Below are positions 17,998-27,637 of a DNA stretch of 64,000 bases, piece after piece; the first letter of the stretch is position 1; the number at the start of each line of letters is the position of its first letter. The translations under genes and the position numbers were made by a program. Source of the DNA: Flavobacterium aquaticum (GTDB taxonomy: Bacteria; Bacteroidota; Bacteroidia; Flavobacteriales; Flavobacteriaceae); contig NZ_QLMI01000001.1 in NCBI RefSeq assembly GCF_003259835.1, positions 62,001 to 126,000 on the forward strand, written 5' to 3'. Below the pieces are notes generated by a model. It was not told the origin of the DNA. It made no database searches and was given only the letters and a program-made list of their open reading frames with translations.

Positions 17998-18363
17998 TTA
18001 TTGAGGAAAATCAGCATTTTGCCATGCTATGATAATGTTTATATCATTTTGAGATAATCTAGGACCACCAAGCGGCATGGCTCCAGATGTTCCTTCTGGT
18101 CTTGAAATTCGGTCAATTAAATTATTTAAAACCGAAGCCTTCACATTTTCGTAAGTAGTTAAAGAATTGGGCGCGCCAAAATTGGTTGGGTTTCCATGGC
18201 AATTCAAACAATTGTTTTGAATTATGGGTCTCACATCATTTTGATAACTTATTGATGTTGGAATTTCGGTTTCTGTTAAGTCGGAAACACTGTCTTCGCT
18301 ACAACCCGAAAACGTTACTAAAATAAGAGCTAGAATTGGGAGTTTTTGTATCATTTTTTTCAT
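17998..18363 (-). CDS. Monohaem cytochrome c lipoprotein
   Basis: A 121-residue lipoprotein: signal with TFSGC (Cys21), and one haem attachment motif CLNCH (52-56) in the usual context VRPIIQNNCLNCHG. A candidate distal Met ligand is in GAMPLGG (Met96). C-terminal helix DINIIIAWQNADFPQ closes the cytochrome fold. It heads the minus-strand unit. Its start codon is only 17 bases from the divergent OB-fold gene start, so both promoters must overlap coding DNA. Confidence 0.88.
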   Translation of the reverse strand: MKKMIQKLPILALILVTFSGCSEDSVSDLTETEIPTSISYQNDVRPIIQNNCLNCHGNPTNFGAPNSLTTYENVKASVLNNLIDRISRPEGTSGAMPLGGPRLSQNDINIIIAWQNADFPQ

Positions 18364-18380
18364 TTTAAAAAGTATTAGTT

Positions 18381-18785
18381 ATGAATAGAAAATTAAAATT
18401 TAGATTAGGACTAGGTGTCGCTTTGGTATTACTTTCTGCCATTGTTGTTTTGTATTTTTATGTGTATCAATCCCATCGCGATATTGATGCTGAAAAAGCC
18501 GCTTTTGAAACTAGTGTGAGTGAATTATCGCAACGTTTCTTAAATAATCCAGATTCTTCAACGGTAACTTATGCTGACCAAACTATTTCCATATACGGAA
18601 ATGTTACAGCATTGGATTTAAAACAAAACACGATTACGTTAGATAACAAGTTAATCGCTACTACTTCTAAAGACGAAATGAATAGCGCTAAGATGGGAGA
18701 ATTGGTAAAATTAAAAGGACGATTTATTGGCTATGACGAATTGTTCAATGAGTTACGAATGGATCAATGTACAATAGAAGAATAA
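18381..18785 (+). CDS. OB-fold (tRNA_anti-like) membrane-anchored protein
   Basis: A 134-residue protein with one N-terminal transmembrane anchor (about 9-28, ALVLLSAIVVLYFYVY) followed by a periplasmic helix and an OB-like fold: ISIYGNVTALDLKQNTITLDN and GELVKLKGRFIGYDEL. This is the tRNA_anti-like pattern (PF12869 type), which in the envelope is not a nucleic-acid binder with any certainty. First gene of a four-gene plus-strand unit; it ends one base before the ankyrin gene start. Confidence 0.82.
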   Translation: MNRKLKFRLGLGVALVLLSAIVVLYFYVYQSHRDIDAEKAAFETSVSELSQRFLNNPDSSTVTYADQTISIYGNVTALDLKQNTITLDNKLIATTSKDEMNSAKMGELVKLKGRFIGYDELFNELRMDQCTIEE

Positions 18786-18786
18786 A

Positions 18787-19311
18787 ATGAAACGTATGAA
18801 ATCAATTATTTTAATCATCGCTTTTTTGGGATTTTCTTCGGTTTTTTCTCAAGTCACTATTTTTGATGTTGCCAGAAGAGGAACAGTTGCCGAAATGTCT
18901 TCTTTATTAATAGCACAACCTCAGGCAATTGAGAGTAAGACCGTTCAAGGATTTACGCCTTTGATTTTAGCTTGTTACAACAGTAATGATGAGGTAGCTA
19001 CTTTTTTAATTCAACAAAAAGCCAATTTAAATAATGTGAGTCCAAATGGAACTGCTTTAATGGCTTCGGTAGTTAAAAACAATCAAAAATTAGTAAAATT
19101 ATTACTAGAAAATAAAGCTAATCCCGATTTACAAGACGGAAATGGCTTTACTGCTTTGCATTATGCTATTCAATTTAGAAATTATGAAATGATAGCACTT
19201 TTAATGCAATATCGACCTCAAATTACTATAAAAGATAATATGGGAATGACGGCAAAAGCATATGCAATCAACTTAAAAGACGAAAAAATACAACACTTAT
19301 TAAAACTATAG
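18787..19311 (+). CDS. Exported ankyrin-repeat protein
   Basis: A 174-residue protein with a signal peptide (ends FSSVFSQ, about 22) and four ankyrin repeats; the clearest are GFTPLILACYNSNDEVATFL, GTALMASVVKNNQKLVKLLL and GFTALHYAIQFRNYEMIALL. It is a protein-protein interaction module, probably periplasmic. In other bacteria exported ankyrin proteins sit beside redox enzymes such as catalase; here it sits beside cytochrome-type genes. Confidence 0.9.
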   Translation: MKRMKSIILIIAFLGFSSVFSQVTIFDVARRGTVAEMSSLLIAQPQAIESKTVQGFTPLILACYNSNDEVATFLIQQKANLNNVSPNGTALMASVVKNNQKLVKLLLENKANPDLQDGNGFTALHYAIQFRNYEMIALLMQYRPQITIKDNMGMTAKAYAINLKDEKIQHLLKL

Positions 19312-19314
19312 ATT

Positions 19315-20082
19315 ATGAAAAAAATTACTTTTTTATTTTATTTTTTAGCCACTTTTTACAGCTGGGCACAGGGTTATTCAACTGGAACAATTAGTTTGAA
19401 TAATACGGCTGGAGTTGCTATGACAGCTAAGATAGATGTAAACACTTTGGTAACGCTTACTTTAACTGGACCTTCTAATCGTTGGTTTGCTTTAGGTTTT
19501 GGAGCTAGTTCAATGACAGCAGGAACAGATGTAGTGGTTTGTCATGCAAATACTGTAGCATTGCCTTCATTTGATCGATATCTAACTGGTTTTTCTGCAC
19601 CAGTATCAGATCCAACTCAGCATTGGACAGTAACATCAAATACGGTAAGTGGTTCTGTTCGAACTATTATTGCTACTAGAGCATTGAGTACAGGAGATAC
19701 AAATGATTATATATTCTCATCCAATCCAAATCCAATAAGTTTGATTTGGGCTTACGGAAGTACGGCGAACAGCTACACTTTATCGTATCACGGAGGAAGA
19801 GGAGTTACTTCGGCTAATTTTACTTTAGGAAACAACGATTTTGTATTATCAGAATTTAAGATGTATCCAAATCCTGCTAAAGAATATGTTACTATTGATT
19901 TATCTGATTTAACTTCTAATGCAACCATTTTCATATATGATTACTTAGGACGACTTGTTAAAAAGGAGTTACTAAAAACAACTTCTTCAAGAATAGAAAC
20001 ATCCAATTTGCAAAAAGGAACGTATATAGTTAAAGTGGATTCTGATAAAGGATTAGCTTCTAAAATTCTAATAGTAGATTAA
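19315..20082 (+). CDS. Haem-type DOMON protein with T9SS sorting tail
   Basis: A 255-residue exported protein. Signal peptide ends SWAQ (about 19). Residues about 23-172 form a DOMON-like beta-sandwich. In haem-binding DOMON cytochromes the iron is held by a Met and a His; Met67 (GASSMTAG) and His159 (LSYHGGRG) occupy the expected positions. Residues about 180-255 are a T9SS type A tail (FKMYPNPAKEYVTIDL, then LQKGTYIVKV), so the product is exported to the surface. It is flanked by ankyrin and DUF5777 genes in one unit. Confidence 0.8.
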   Translation: MKKITFLFYFLATFYSWAQGYSTGTISLNNTAGVAMTAKIDVNTLVTLTLTGPSNRWFALGFGASSMTAGTDVVVCHANTVALPSFDRYLTGFSAPVSDPTQHWTVTSNTVSGSVRTIIATRALSTGDTNDYIFSSNPNPISLIWAYGSTANSYTLSYHGGRGVTSANFTLGNNDFVLSEFKMYPNPAKEYVTIDLSDLTSNATIFIYDYLGRLVKKELLKTTSSRIETSNLQKGTYIVKVDSDKGLASKILIVD

Positions 20083-20092
20083 AACAAATTTT

Positions 20093-20971
20093 ATGAAAAA
20101 AACATTCTTCTTTGCCCTGATTTTCCCATTTTTGGGATTTTCCCAAGATGATTTATTAAATGAAATCGATTCTGTTCCTCAAAATCAAAAGGTAGAATCG
20201 GCTTTTAAATCGTTAAAAATTGTGAATTTAGAATCTACAAAATTAGCCGCAAAGGGTGATTTTTATTTTGTGGTAGCGCATCGCTTTGGATTTGTAAATA
20301 ATGGATTTGACGATTTTTTCGGATTGGACAATGCCAATACGCAACTAAAATTTCTTTACGGAGTAAATGATTGGTTAACAGTTCATGTATCAAGAAGTGG
20401 TTTTCAAGAAACCTATGATGCAGCGGCAAAATATCGATTGTTTTCGCAAGGAGAAAATAACTTTCCAGTAACTATTGTTGGATTTAATAGTGTAGCAGTT
20501 AATACCGAATTAAAAGAGGAAGATTATCCAAAATTAGAATTTGAAAATCGCCTGAGTTTTGCCACTCAAATTTTAATTTCTCGAAAATTCTCAGAAAAGT
20601 TATCTTTAGAATTGGCGCCAACCCTTTTTCATGAAAATACATTACGTGATGTTTTAGATGAAAATAATATGCTTATTTCTCCAAATCCTCAAGAAAATAC
20701 GCAATATGCAATAGGAATTGGAGGTCGTTATAAGTTAACTAAGCGTTGGTCGTTTAATGTCGATTATGTAGCTCATTTAAATCGCACTAGTGAATCTATT
20801 TATAAAAATCCGCTATCAATAGGTTTTGATTTAGAAACAGGCGGACACGTTTTTCAAATGCATTTTACTAACGCAACAGCAATGCATGAAACAGGATATC
20901 TAGGGCAAACAGTAGGTGATTGGGGAAAAGGTGAGTTTGCTTTTGGATTTAATTTGGTACGTGTTTTTTAA
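20093..20971 (+). CDS. DUF5777 family beta-barrel protein
   Basis: A 292-residue protein with signal peptide (ends GFSQ) and amphipathic strands throughout: FYFVVAHRFGFVNNGFDDFF, LKFLYGVNDWLTVHVSRSG, YAIGIGGRYKL, and a terminal strand ending NLVRVF. This is the DUF5777 pattern, a predicted outer-membrane barrel often found near YceI and cytochrome genes. Last gene of the plus-strand redox unit, followed by a terminator. Confidence 0.86.
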   Translation: MKKTFFFALIFPFLGFSQDDLLNEIDSVPQNQKVESAFKSLKIVNLESTKLAAKGDFYFVVAHRFGFVNNGFDDFFGLDNANTQLKFLYGVNDWLTVHVSRSGFQETYDAAAKYRLFSQGENNFPVTIVGFNSVAVNTELKEEDYPKLEFENRLSFATQILISRKFSEKLSLELAPTLFHENTLRDVLDENNMLISPNPQENTQYAIGIGGRYKLTKRWSFNVDYVAHLNRTSESIYKNPLSIGFDLETGGHVFQMHFTNATAMHETGYLGQTVGDWGKGEFAFGFNLVRVF

Positions 20972-20974
20972 ACC

Positions 20975-21008
20975 ATAAAAAAACCGAGCTTAGCTCGGTT
21001 TTGTTTTT
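20975..21008. terminator. Bidirectional terminator
   Basis: AAACCGAGC (20981-20989) pairs with GCTCGGTTT (20993-21001); A run before and T run after, between convergent genes. Confidence 0.85.
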
Positions 21009-23153
21009 TTAATTCTTTTTAAGTAGTACTTTTTCTTGTGAAAACTGATATGCTGCATCTAAGAAAGCAATCATTTTTTTCCAGTTAGCATTTGGTTCGT
21101 AAGAATTGATGTAATTTTTTGTGGAAACAATAACTAATTTATTGTCTTTTACTTCGGCTTTACTTACAAAACTTCCGGTTTCGTTTTCCACTTTTACGTT
21201 TAATTTTTCTAAACCACTAAGAGTGTATCCTTCTGGAATATCTAAGTTGATAGTATATTCAAAAGAGCGTGGGAAAATAGTATAGATGTTATTGGTTCTT
21301 TCGTATTCTTTTTCTTCAATATCTACTTGTGAACTGATAAATTTCCCAATATCTAAAATATAATTGTTTCCTGCTTTTTTGATGAAATTTGAAGTAATAG
21401 TGAAGTTTTCTGTAATCACTAATGGTTCGTCGATGCCAAATCGACCTGTTTTATCCACCTTTAAATCGTGTTTATCCACTTTAATGTCATATTCTTCTTC
21501 AATTTCTTTTTTGAATTTTTCAACCTGATTTTGTTTGAATTTTTCAATTAAAGCAGTGTATTCTTTTTTGTATTTGTCTTTGTCTTTTTGTTTTCTAACT
21601 AAATCTAAAACCGGACTGGTTCCATATTTTTCATAATCTTCATTGATGTAATCATAAAATAAAATTTTATTATTATGCTCAAACTCTTTATTATGACCAT
21701 ACAAAGAAGAAATTTTTGAAGCATTCGCCGATGTAAAGTCAGCGCTCAAAGAAAGGTTTGTTGTTACTTTTGTAACATTGTCTTTATAGGTTAAACCAGG
21801 AAGTGTTATTTCTTCAATATCGCTTACTTTTTTGTTTTTTGAAACTTTTAAAGCATATGCTTTTGTGTTTTCTAATGAACTGTCAAATTGATTTGGGATA
21901 GAAAAAGGATCAAAAATTCCGAAATAAATTGGGCTTTCTGTATTTACTTTAAGAAGAATTCTGATATTTTCTTGAATTAGCACATCACTTATTGGTCCAT
22001 TTTCTCTTCCAGTAGCAACAATAATATCAAATTCAATTTTTTGTTTTTTTAGAAATTGCATGAAATAATTAATGAATTGTTCTTCTTTTGTAAAGAAAAC
22101 AGGATCATAACCATAAAGTCCAAAAGGATTCATAATATTAGCATCGTTAATTACAAAAGCTTCAATGTATCTTGTGTAAAATTGGTGACGCATAAAATAA
22201 TATACGGCTTTTACTTTTTCTTCATTAGACTTAAAGTTCTTTCCTTTTAAAAAGTTTTCTACATCATTTAAATTACCCGAAGGGAAAAATTTAGTATCAT
22301 AATAATTAAAGATGTCTTCTTTTGTAGCTACTCTTTTAATAATACTTTCCTTTTCAGGTAAAAAAGCAGCTGCTCTTTGTTCAAATTTTCCAGAACGCGC
22401 AAAATAAACTTGAAATTTATAACATGGAAGTTCTACTAATGGTAAAAACCATCTTGGAAAATCGTTTTTAGGAATATCTGTTGCAACAATTTCATATTTA
22501 CGTTCGCCACTTTTTTCTAACGGAATTTGTTTTAATTCTGGGCCATTATTGTAAGTATTGAAGTTAACAAAGAAATCATTTTCGGTTTGAAAAGTTAATT
22601 TGTAATTTAAAATAGGATAAGTTTCGCCAAGTGTTCTTTCTACCGCATCAAACCCAAATTCATAAGTTGAACTAAAGGTTTCTGTGCTGTAATTATAGAA
22701 ATCAATAATATCGCCAATTTCTAAATTAGGAACGGCAATTTTTTTCTCTTTATCAACAGAAACAGCTTCTTTTTCTGTGTTTATGATGTTTTCTGTTCCG
22801 TTTGGTTTAATAACTTTTATACCAATAACTGTTTTAAGAACAGCTCCGTATCTTGGATTTGATTTTTCTGAATAACTAAATTCAGAGAAACTTGTGACAG
22901 CAGCTTGATCGTTTAGTTTTACTCTTTTTCTGAAGGCAGCTCTATAGGTTACGCTTTTTCCAAATTTATGAAAATCGTAATCTTCATATTTATAAATTAC
23001 GACTGCAGATTCGTTTTTATACTTTTCTGGAATTGTATTTGCGCTTTTGTATTCGTCGTTTTTGCCCCAAAAGAAATCTTTAATTTCGTCTTTTGTTTGT
23101 GCTTGTGAAAGGCTAACCCAAAGTAAGGTTAGTAAAAATAATTTGAATTTCAT
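21009..23153 (-). CDS. DUF3857 protein with degenerate transglutaminase domain
   Basis: A 714-residue exported protein (signal peptide ends LSQAQ, about 19). DUF3857 beta-domain about 50-265, transglutaminase-like region about 300-430, C-terminal beta-domain (DUF2569/DUF3858-like) about 570-700. Aligned with the gene upstream, the catalytic Cys position falls in TKEEQFINYF (355-364) and the His position in ENIRILL (395-401); only the Asp (FDPF, Asp415) remains. It is therefore probably a pseudoenzyme. Separated by 9 bases from its active paralogue. Confidence 0.82.
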   Translation of the reverse strand: MKFKLFLLTLLWVSLSQAQTKDEIKDFFWGKNDEYKSANTIPEKYKNESAVVIYKYEDYDFHKFGKSVTYRAAFRKRVKLNDQAAVTSFSEFSYSEKSNPRYGAVLKTVIGIKVIKPNGTENIINTEKEAVSVDKEKKIAVPNLEIGDIIDFYNYSTETFSSTYEFGFDAVERTLGETYPILNYKLTFQTENDFFVNFNTYNNGPELKQIPLEKSGERKYEIVATDIPKNDFPRWFLPLVELPCYKFQVYFARSGKFEQRAAAFLPEKESIIKRVATKEDIFNYYDTKFFPSGNLNDVENFLKGKNFKSNEEKVKAVYYFMRHQFYTRYIEAFVINDANIMNPFGLYGYDPVFFTKEEQFINYFMQFLKKQKIEFDIIVATGRENGPISDVLIQENIRILLKVNTESPIYFGIFDPFSIPNQFDSSLENTKAYALKVSKNKKVSDIEEITLPGLTYKDNVTKVTTNLSLSADFTSANASKISSLYGHNKEFEHNNKILFYDYINEDYEKYGTSPVLDLVRKQKDKDKYKKEYTALIEKFKQNQVEKFKKEIEEEYDIKVDKHDLKVDKTGRFGIDEPLVITENFTITSNFIKKAGNNYILDIGKFISSQVDIEEKEYERTNNIYTIFPRSFEYTINLDIPEGYTLSGLEKLNVKVENETGSFVSKAEVKDNKLVIVSTKNYINSYEPNANWKKMIAFLDAAYQFSQEKVLLKKN

Positions 23154-23162
23154 TTTTGATTT

Positions 23163-25070
23163 TTATTTGGTTAAAACAACTTGTTCTGAATAGTTTTTTT
23201 GAATTGTTGCATAATGATTTTTCCAATCATTAAATTTTGAAGACTTGATGATTCCGTTTTTAAATTGAAATTGTTTGGTATATTCTAACGTATTTCCTTT
23301 TACTTCATATTTCATTAAAATGATATAATCATCTGTAATTATTGAGATGTTTTCAGGCATTTTCGATACTTTATAACCATCAGGAATTTGTAAACTAATC
23401 GTAATGTCATCAAATGATTTATAGTTCAACATAAAATCGGTTTTACGTTCTTTGAAATCAAATGAATTGAATTCTTTGTTGTAATTTAAATCCACATAAA
23501 TTTCATTATCAAATGAAGAAACATGATTGGCGATAGAAACATCATAATCTAATGTTAGCTTTTGATCTCTATTTAATAAATCCGAAGTTTTAATGTTGGT
23601 TACGGTACAGTTTTTATCTTTCGAATTCAAATACCATCGTAAAGCATCTTCTTTTTTGTCATTTTTTATTGAGTTGTAGTTGTATAAAAAAGAAGCTCTA
23701 CTTTCTCCAAGGTATTCGGCTTTTACTTTTCCTTTTAAGGTTTCATTTTCAATAACGTAGTTAATTGTACTTTTTTCAGTATTTGAAGCTGCTTTTTGTG
23801 TTGGAATTTTATCTAAAATAAATTTATCCCCATCTTCAATTAAAACTTCCTTTCCTTGAATTCTTTGTGCGTATTCTCCAAATGAGTTGTATTTTTCAGT
23901 TCCGTCTAAGAAGTATTTTTTACCATCTTTAATCAAAGCGCAAATCATGTGATTGTCAACAGATAGGGAAGGTGTGCTGTAATCATAAGCAATATGATTG
24001 GTTCCAATCCAGCACAATCTAGCGTCAAAACCTGCTAATTTTAGCATTTGTTTTGTTAAGTTTGCCATTCCTTTACAATCGCCATATCTTTTTTGGAAAA
24101 CATTCTGAGAAACATCGGGTTTAAAACCTGCAATTCCGTCTTCAAAAGCAATGTATCTAATATTGTCTTGTACCCAATAGTAGATGTTTTTTATCTTTTC
24201 TTCGTCGGTTTTTGCATTGGCAGTTAATTCTTTTACTTTATCAGCGAAAATGCTAGAATCATCTTTCATTGAATCAACAAGTGATTTGTACCATTTATAT
24301 AAATCGGCAGAAGAACTAAAAAGTGTTTTTTTCTCGTTTTTAACCGAAAATGATTTCGCAACAAATAAGATATGTGGATATAAAAAACTAGGACCTGGAC
24401 TGTAGTTTTCTTTTGGATTTCCGTTTAAATTTTCAATGGTGTAAGTGTAAATAGTAGTTTCACCATTTTGCGTTATCGCTTTTTTGATAGCAAAACCTTC
24501 GAAGTTGAATTCTTTAATTTCTAAATCTAACCATTTTGGAATTTCAATAATTACCTTTTTTTCTATAACTGGAAATTCATCGCTAAAATAAATACTTGTA
24601 AAATATTTACTGTCTTTGATTTTCTTTTCCATTTGATATTTGTACGTATAACCTTGTACAGGAAAATCAACTTGCATAAATTTTACTCGGGCATCGTTGT
24701 AGAATAAGTCATCGCTTTTGTAAAATTCATCGTTTACAAAAAAGTTAGCTTGTTTATCAGTTTTGTATTTTAAAGAGAAATTTTCAATTGTAGATTGGCT
24801 GTCATAAAATTCATATTTCTGAATATCAGCTCTATGATTTATATTCATTAATTGTTCTTTTACGTTGTAATTAACTTCAACAAGATCGTTTGTTTTGTTA
24901 ATGTTAAAAGTCACTTTTTCGGTACTGTTAAGTATTGCGATATCAAATTTATCGTACTTTTCTCGTATCGATTTTGCAGTTTTAATTTCTTCAGGCGATG
25001 GGTCTGCATTTTTTTGGGCAACTGCCGAAATACAAAAGAAAAGGACGAATAAAAGTTGAGAAATTTTCAT
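23163..25070 (-). CDS. DUF3857 domain transglutaminase-like protein, catalytic triad intact
   Basis: A 635-residue exported protein (signal ends AVAQ, about 19). DUF3857 about 40-240, transglutaminase core about 280-395, DUF3858-like C-terminal beta-domain about 520-630. The triad is complete: Cys332 in RYGDCKGMANL, His374 in DNHMICALI, Asp389 in YFLDGTEK. The family acts on unknown envelope substrates, as protease, amidase or crosslinking enzyme. First in a two-gene unit with the degenerate paralogue. Confidence 0.88.
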   Translation of the reverse strand: MKISQLLFVLFFCISAVAQKNADPSPEEIKTAKSIREKYDKFDIAILNSTEKVTFNINKTNDLVEVNYNVKEQLMNINHRADIQKYEFYDSQSTIENFSLKYKTDKQANFFVNDEFYKSDDLFYNDARVKFMQVDFPVQGYTYKYQMEKKIKDSKYFTSIYFSDEFPVIEKKVIIEIPKWLDLEIKEFNFEGFAIKKAITQNGETTIYTYTIENLNGNPKENYSPGPSFLYPHILFVAKSFSVKNEKKTLFSSSADLYKWYKSLVDSMKDDSSIFADKVKELTANAKTDEEKIKNIYYWVQDNIRYIAFEDGIAGFKPDVSQNVFQKRYGDCKGMANLTKQMLKLAGFDARLCWIGTNHIAYDYSTPSLSVDNHMICALIKDGKKYFLDGTEKYNSFGEYAQRIQGKEVLIEDGDKFILDKIPTQKAASNTEKSTINYVIENETLKGKVKAEYLGESRASFLYNYNSIKNDKKEDALRWYLNSKDKNCTVTNIKTSDLLNRDQKLTLDYDVSIANHVSSFDNEIYVDLNYNKEFNSFDFKERKTDFMLNYKSFDDITISLQIPDGYKVSKMPENISIITDDYIILMKYEVKGNTLEYTKQFQFKNGIIKSSKFNDWKNHYATIQKNYSEQVVLTK

Positions 25071-25118
25071 GTTAAAATAATTTGCAATAATATAAAAAAA
25101 TAGTTTACATATAAAAAT

Positions 25119-25150
25119 AAAAACTGCCTTTAAGTAAAGACAGTTTTTAA
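25119..25150 (-). terminator. Terminator of the ASPIC/UnbV gene
   Basis: AAAACTGCCTTT (25120-25131) and AAAGACAGTTTT (25136-25147) form a hairpin with a T run on the minus strand. Confidence 0.8.
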
Positions 25151-25172
25151 ATTTTATAAAAAAATCAAAAGT

Positions 25173-27614
25173 TTATTTCTTAATAAAACTTTCTGAATAT
25201 TTGTTTCCTTCAGCAGTTTCAATTAAAAGAATATAAAACCCTTCCGCTAAATCAGAAACTGAAAATCTTGAGTCTGTAAGCGTAACATTTTTAACTACTT
25301 TTCCTAATGTAGATATTATAGAAACATTTTTAATTTGTAAATTTTCAATATTTGATAACGCTATAAAATCTGAACTTGGATTAGGATATAAAACTATTTT
25401 TCTGTCTTCATTGTTTACTAAACTTAACGGACTTGAACCTTCAATAACAGAAAGTGTTTCGTTAATGTTAGGGTTGTTTATTACATCAACAATTCCTGAA
25501 GGCCATTTTATAATTACTTGTGAAATTGTAGTATTTGTTCCAATTCCAAAATGAGCATTTAAAGTACTCATGTATCTAAATCCTTCACCACTGCGAATAT
25601 CTCTAATTTGTTTACCAAAAGGGCCGTAAATTTCAACTCTTGCACCAATACCATTGCGGTTACTTTGAATTCCTTGTAATGTAACTTTAACCCAGTTGTT
25701 TCCGTTAGGCACGGCGTATCTAACAGTTGTTCCATTTAAAATATCAAGAAAACCGTCGTTATTTAAGTCACCAATAGCACCTACGCCTATAGCAGTATAA
25801 TTTGTAGCTTCAAAAATATTATTTCCTTTGTTAAACATGATTTTATTTCCACCACCTAATACGTCTACTTTTCCATCATTATCAAAATCGTAAGCTACGT
25901 TATCAATATTTGTAGAAGAATTTGTGTCCCAACCAGAACCCGCAGTAATGTTTGTAAAAGCAGTTGTTGCTGTTTCTAAATTATTTCTAAAGAATTTATG
26001 TGTACCAGCACTTGCTGTAATGATAACATCCATGTCGTCGTCATTATCAAAATCAGCAACAGCCGAAGACCAAGTTTGAATAGGAGTAACATTTATTCCA
26101 GCTGCTGCAGAAATATCGGTAAATACACCATTTCCATCATTTCTGTGTAATTCACAAGGAGGCCCTGAACATTTTGAAATAAACATATCTAAATCTCCAT
26201 CATTGTCAAAATCTGTCCAAAGAGAAGCATAATTACCACCACTTGGAGTAATTCCTAATAAATAAGCACCAGGCGTGCCAGATTGATAATAACTCATATT
26301 GCCACTTCCATCGTTGATATAGTACACATTAGGTGCAACATCATGACAAGAAAAAGCATCTAAATTTCCATCGTTATTTATGTCTACAAAATTTGTTCTT
26401 TGACAAAAAATGTAATCTGAAGGATTAACGTTAGTGTAGGCAGTTCCTGTGTTATTAGATTTCCAAAATGTTAAACCACTTCCACTACCAAGAACTAAAT
26501 CGTTATAACCATCTCTGTTAAAATCTCCAGCAGCCATACTCCAAGAAGGCATGTCGCTTGTTCCAGTAATTGGAAAATCTGTTACGGTATATGTACCAGG
26601 TGTAGCACCTTGAAAGTGAACTCTTAAATTATTAGCGCTAACTCCAACAATATCGTCTTTATAGTCTCCATTCATATCTGCAATACAAATGTTATAAGTA
26701 CTATTAATTGTAGCAACGGTTTGATTAGTATAAGTAACAGGAATTATAATTGGAGCTTCTGTTAAAGTAAAACTAAATCCATCTGCACTCCATTTATTAT
26801 CCCAAACAATGTAATAAGTAACTCCTGCAGAGACTTCAAATGTTCTTACAGAAAGATTAGAATTTGTATTTCCAGAATTACAAGCAATAACTCCAGAATT
26901 ATCATCATTGGCAACACAAGTTAATCCAGTTGTACAATTTCCAGTGTATACACTAAAATTGGTGTCTTTACAGATATTAATTGCTAAATCAGAAGATAGT
27001 GTAACATTAGCATTTATGTTAGGAGTATAAGAATACCATTTAGATAAACTAGATGAAGAACATGTAGTTACAATGTTTGTTTGATCAATTGCATTTACGA
27101 CAGTTGTTCCAGCAGAAATTGGAGTTGCAGCAGCACAAGGATTGTAACCAGCAGGTAATTCGCTGATTTGAAAATTAAATCCTGTAGCCATCCAGCGATT
27201 GTCCCAAACTATATAATAAGTTGTTCCAGCAATAGCATTGAAAGTAACTCGAGATAAGTAAGAACTTCCAGATAAACAAGTAACCGTTCCAGAATCATCA
27301 TCTCCAGCAACACAAGTAAGTGCAGCACAAGTTCCTGAATATACACGTAGTCTTGTGTCTAAACAAATGTTTTCTACCAAATCAGAAGATATAGTTACAG
27401 AAAAATTTTGTGATGGAGTATACGCATACCATTCAGCTGCTGTTGTGGATGTGTTATTTAAATTACAAGCTATAGCAGGTAATTCAGTTCCGTTGATTGT
27501 TCCTACTGTGAAAGTTCCCCCTGAGGAAATTGGAATTGCAGTTGCGCAATTGTCCTGAGCAAAAGTCATAATGCTACTAAGAACAAAAAGGATTAGTAAG
27601 TAATTTTTTTTCAT
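25173..27614 (-). CDS. T9SS-secreted FG-GAP/VCBS and ASPIC/UnbV protein
   Basis: About 813 residues from the ATG at 27614; an in-frame Met 11 codons upstream overlaps the neighbouring gene. Signal peptide ends MTFAQ. Two tandem N-terminal beta domains (about 20-145 and 158-290, each with YYIVWDN and Cys pairs, PPC-like). Then a beta-propeller with Ca-binding FG-GAP loops (DFNRDGYNDLVLG, DFDNDGDLDMFIS, DFDNDDDMDVIIT, DFDNDGKVDVLGG), an ASPIC/UnbV domain (GARVEIYGPFGKQIRD ... GIGTNTTISQVIIKWPSG) and a T9SS tail (VLYPNPSSDFIAL). Surface adhesion or scaffold role inferred. Paired with a dihaem cytochrome gene. Confidence 0.87.
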   Translation of the reverse strand: MKKNYLLILFVLSSIMTFAQDNCATAIPISSGGTFTVGTINGTELPAIACNLNNTSTTAAEWYAYTPSQNFSVTISSDLVENICLDTRLRVYSGTCAALTCVAGDDDSGTVTCLSGSSYLSRVTFNAIAGTTYYIVWDNRWMATGFNFQISELPAGYNPCAAATPISAGTTVVNAIDQTNIVTTCSSSSLSKWYSYTPNINANVTLSSDLAINICKDTNFSVYTGNCTTGLTCVANDDNSGVIACNSGNTNSNLSVRTFEVSAGVTYYIVWDNKWSADGFSFTLTEAPIIIPVTYTNQTVATINSTYNICIADMNGDYKDDIVGVSANNLRVHFQGATPGTYTVTDFPITGTSDMPSWSMAAGDFNRDGYNDLVLGSGSGLTFWKSNNTGTAYTNVNPSDYIFCQRTNFVDINNDGNLDAFSCHDVAPNVYYINDGSGNMSYYQSGTPGAYLLGITPSGGNYASLWTDFDNDGDLDMFISKCSGPPCELHRNDGNGVFTDISAAAGINVTPIQTWSSAVADFDNDDDMDVIITASAGTHKFFRNNLETATTAFTNITAGSGWDTNSSTNIDNVAYDFDNDGKVDVLGGGNKIMFNKGNNIFEATNYTAIGVGAIGDLNNDGFLDILNGTTVRYAVPNGNNWVKVTLQGIQSNRNGIGARVEIYGPFGKQIRDIRSGEGFRYMSTLNAHFGIGTNTTISQVIIKWPSGIVDVINNPNINETLSVIEGSSPLSLVNNEDRKIVLYPNPSSDFIALSNIENLQIKNVSIISTLGKVVKNVTLTDSRFSVSDLAEGFYILLIETAEGNKYSESFIKK

Positions 27615-27637
27615 ATTTATTAGGTTGTAGTTTTTGT

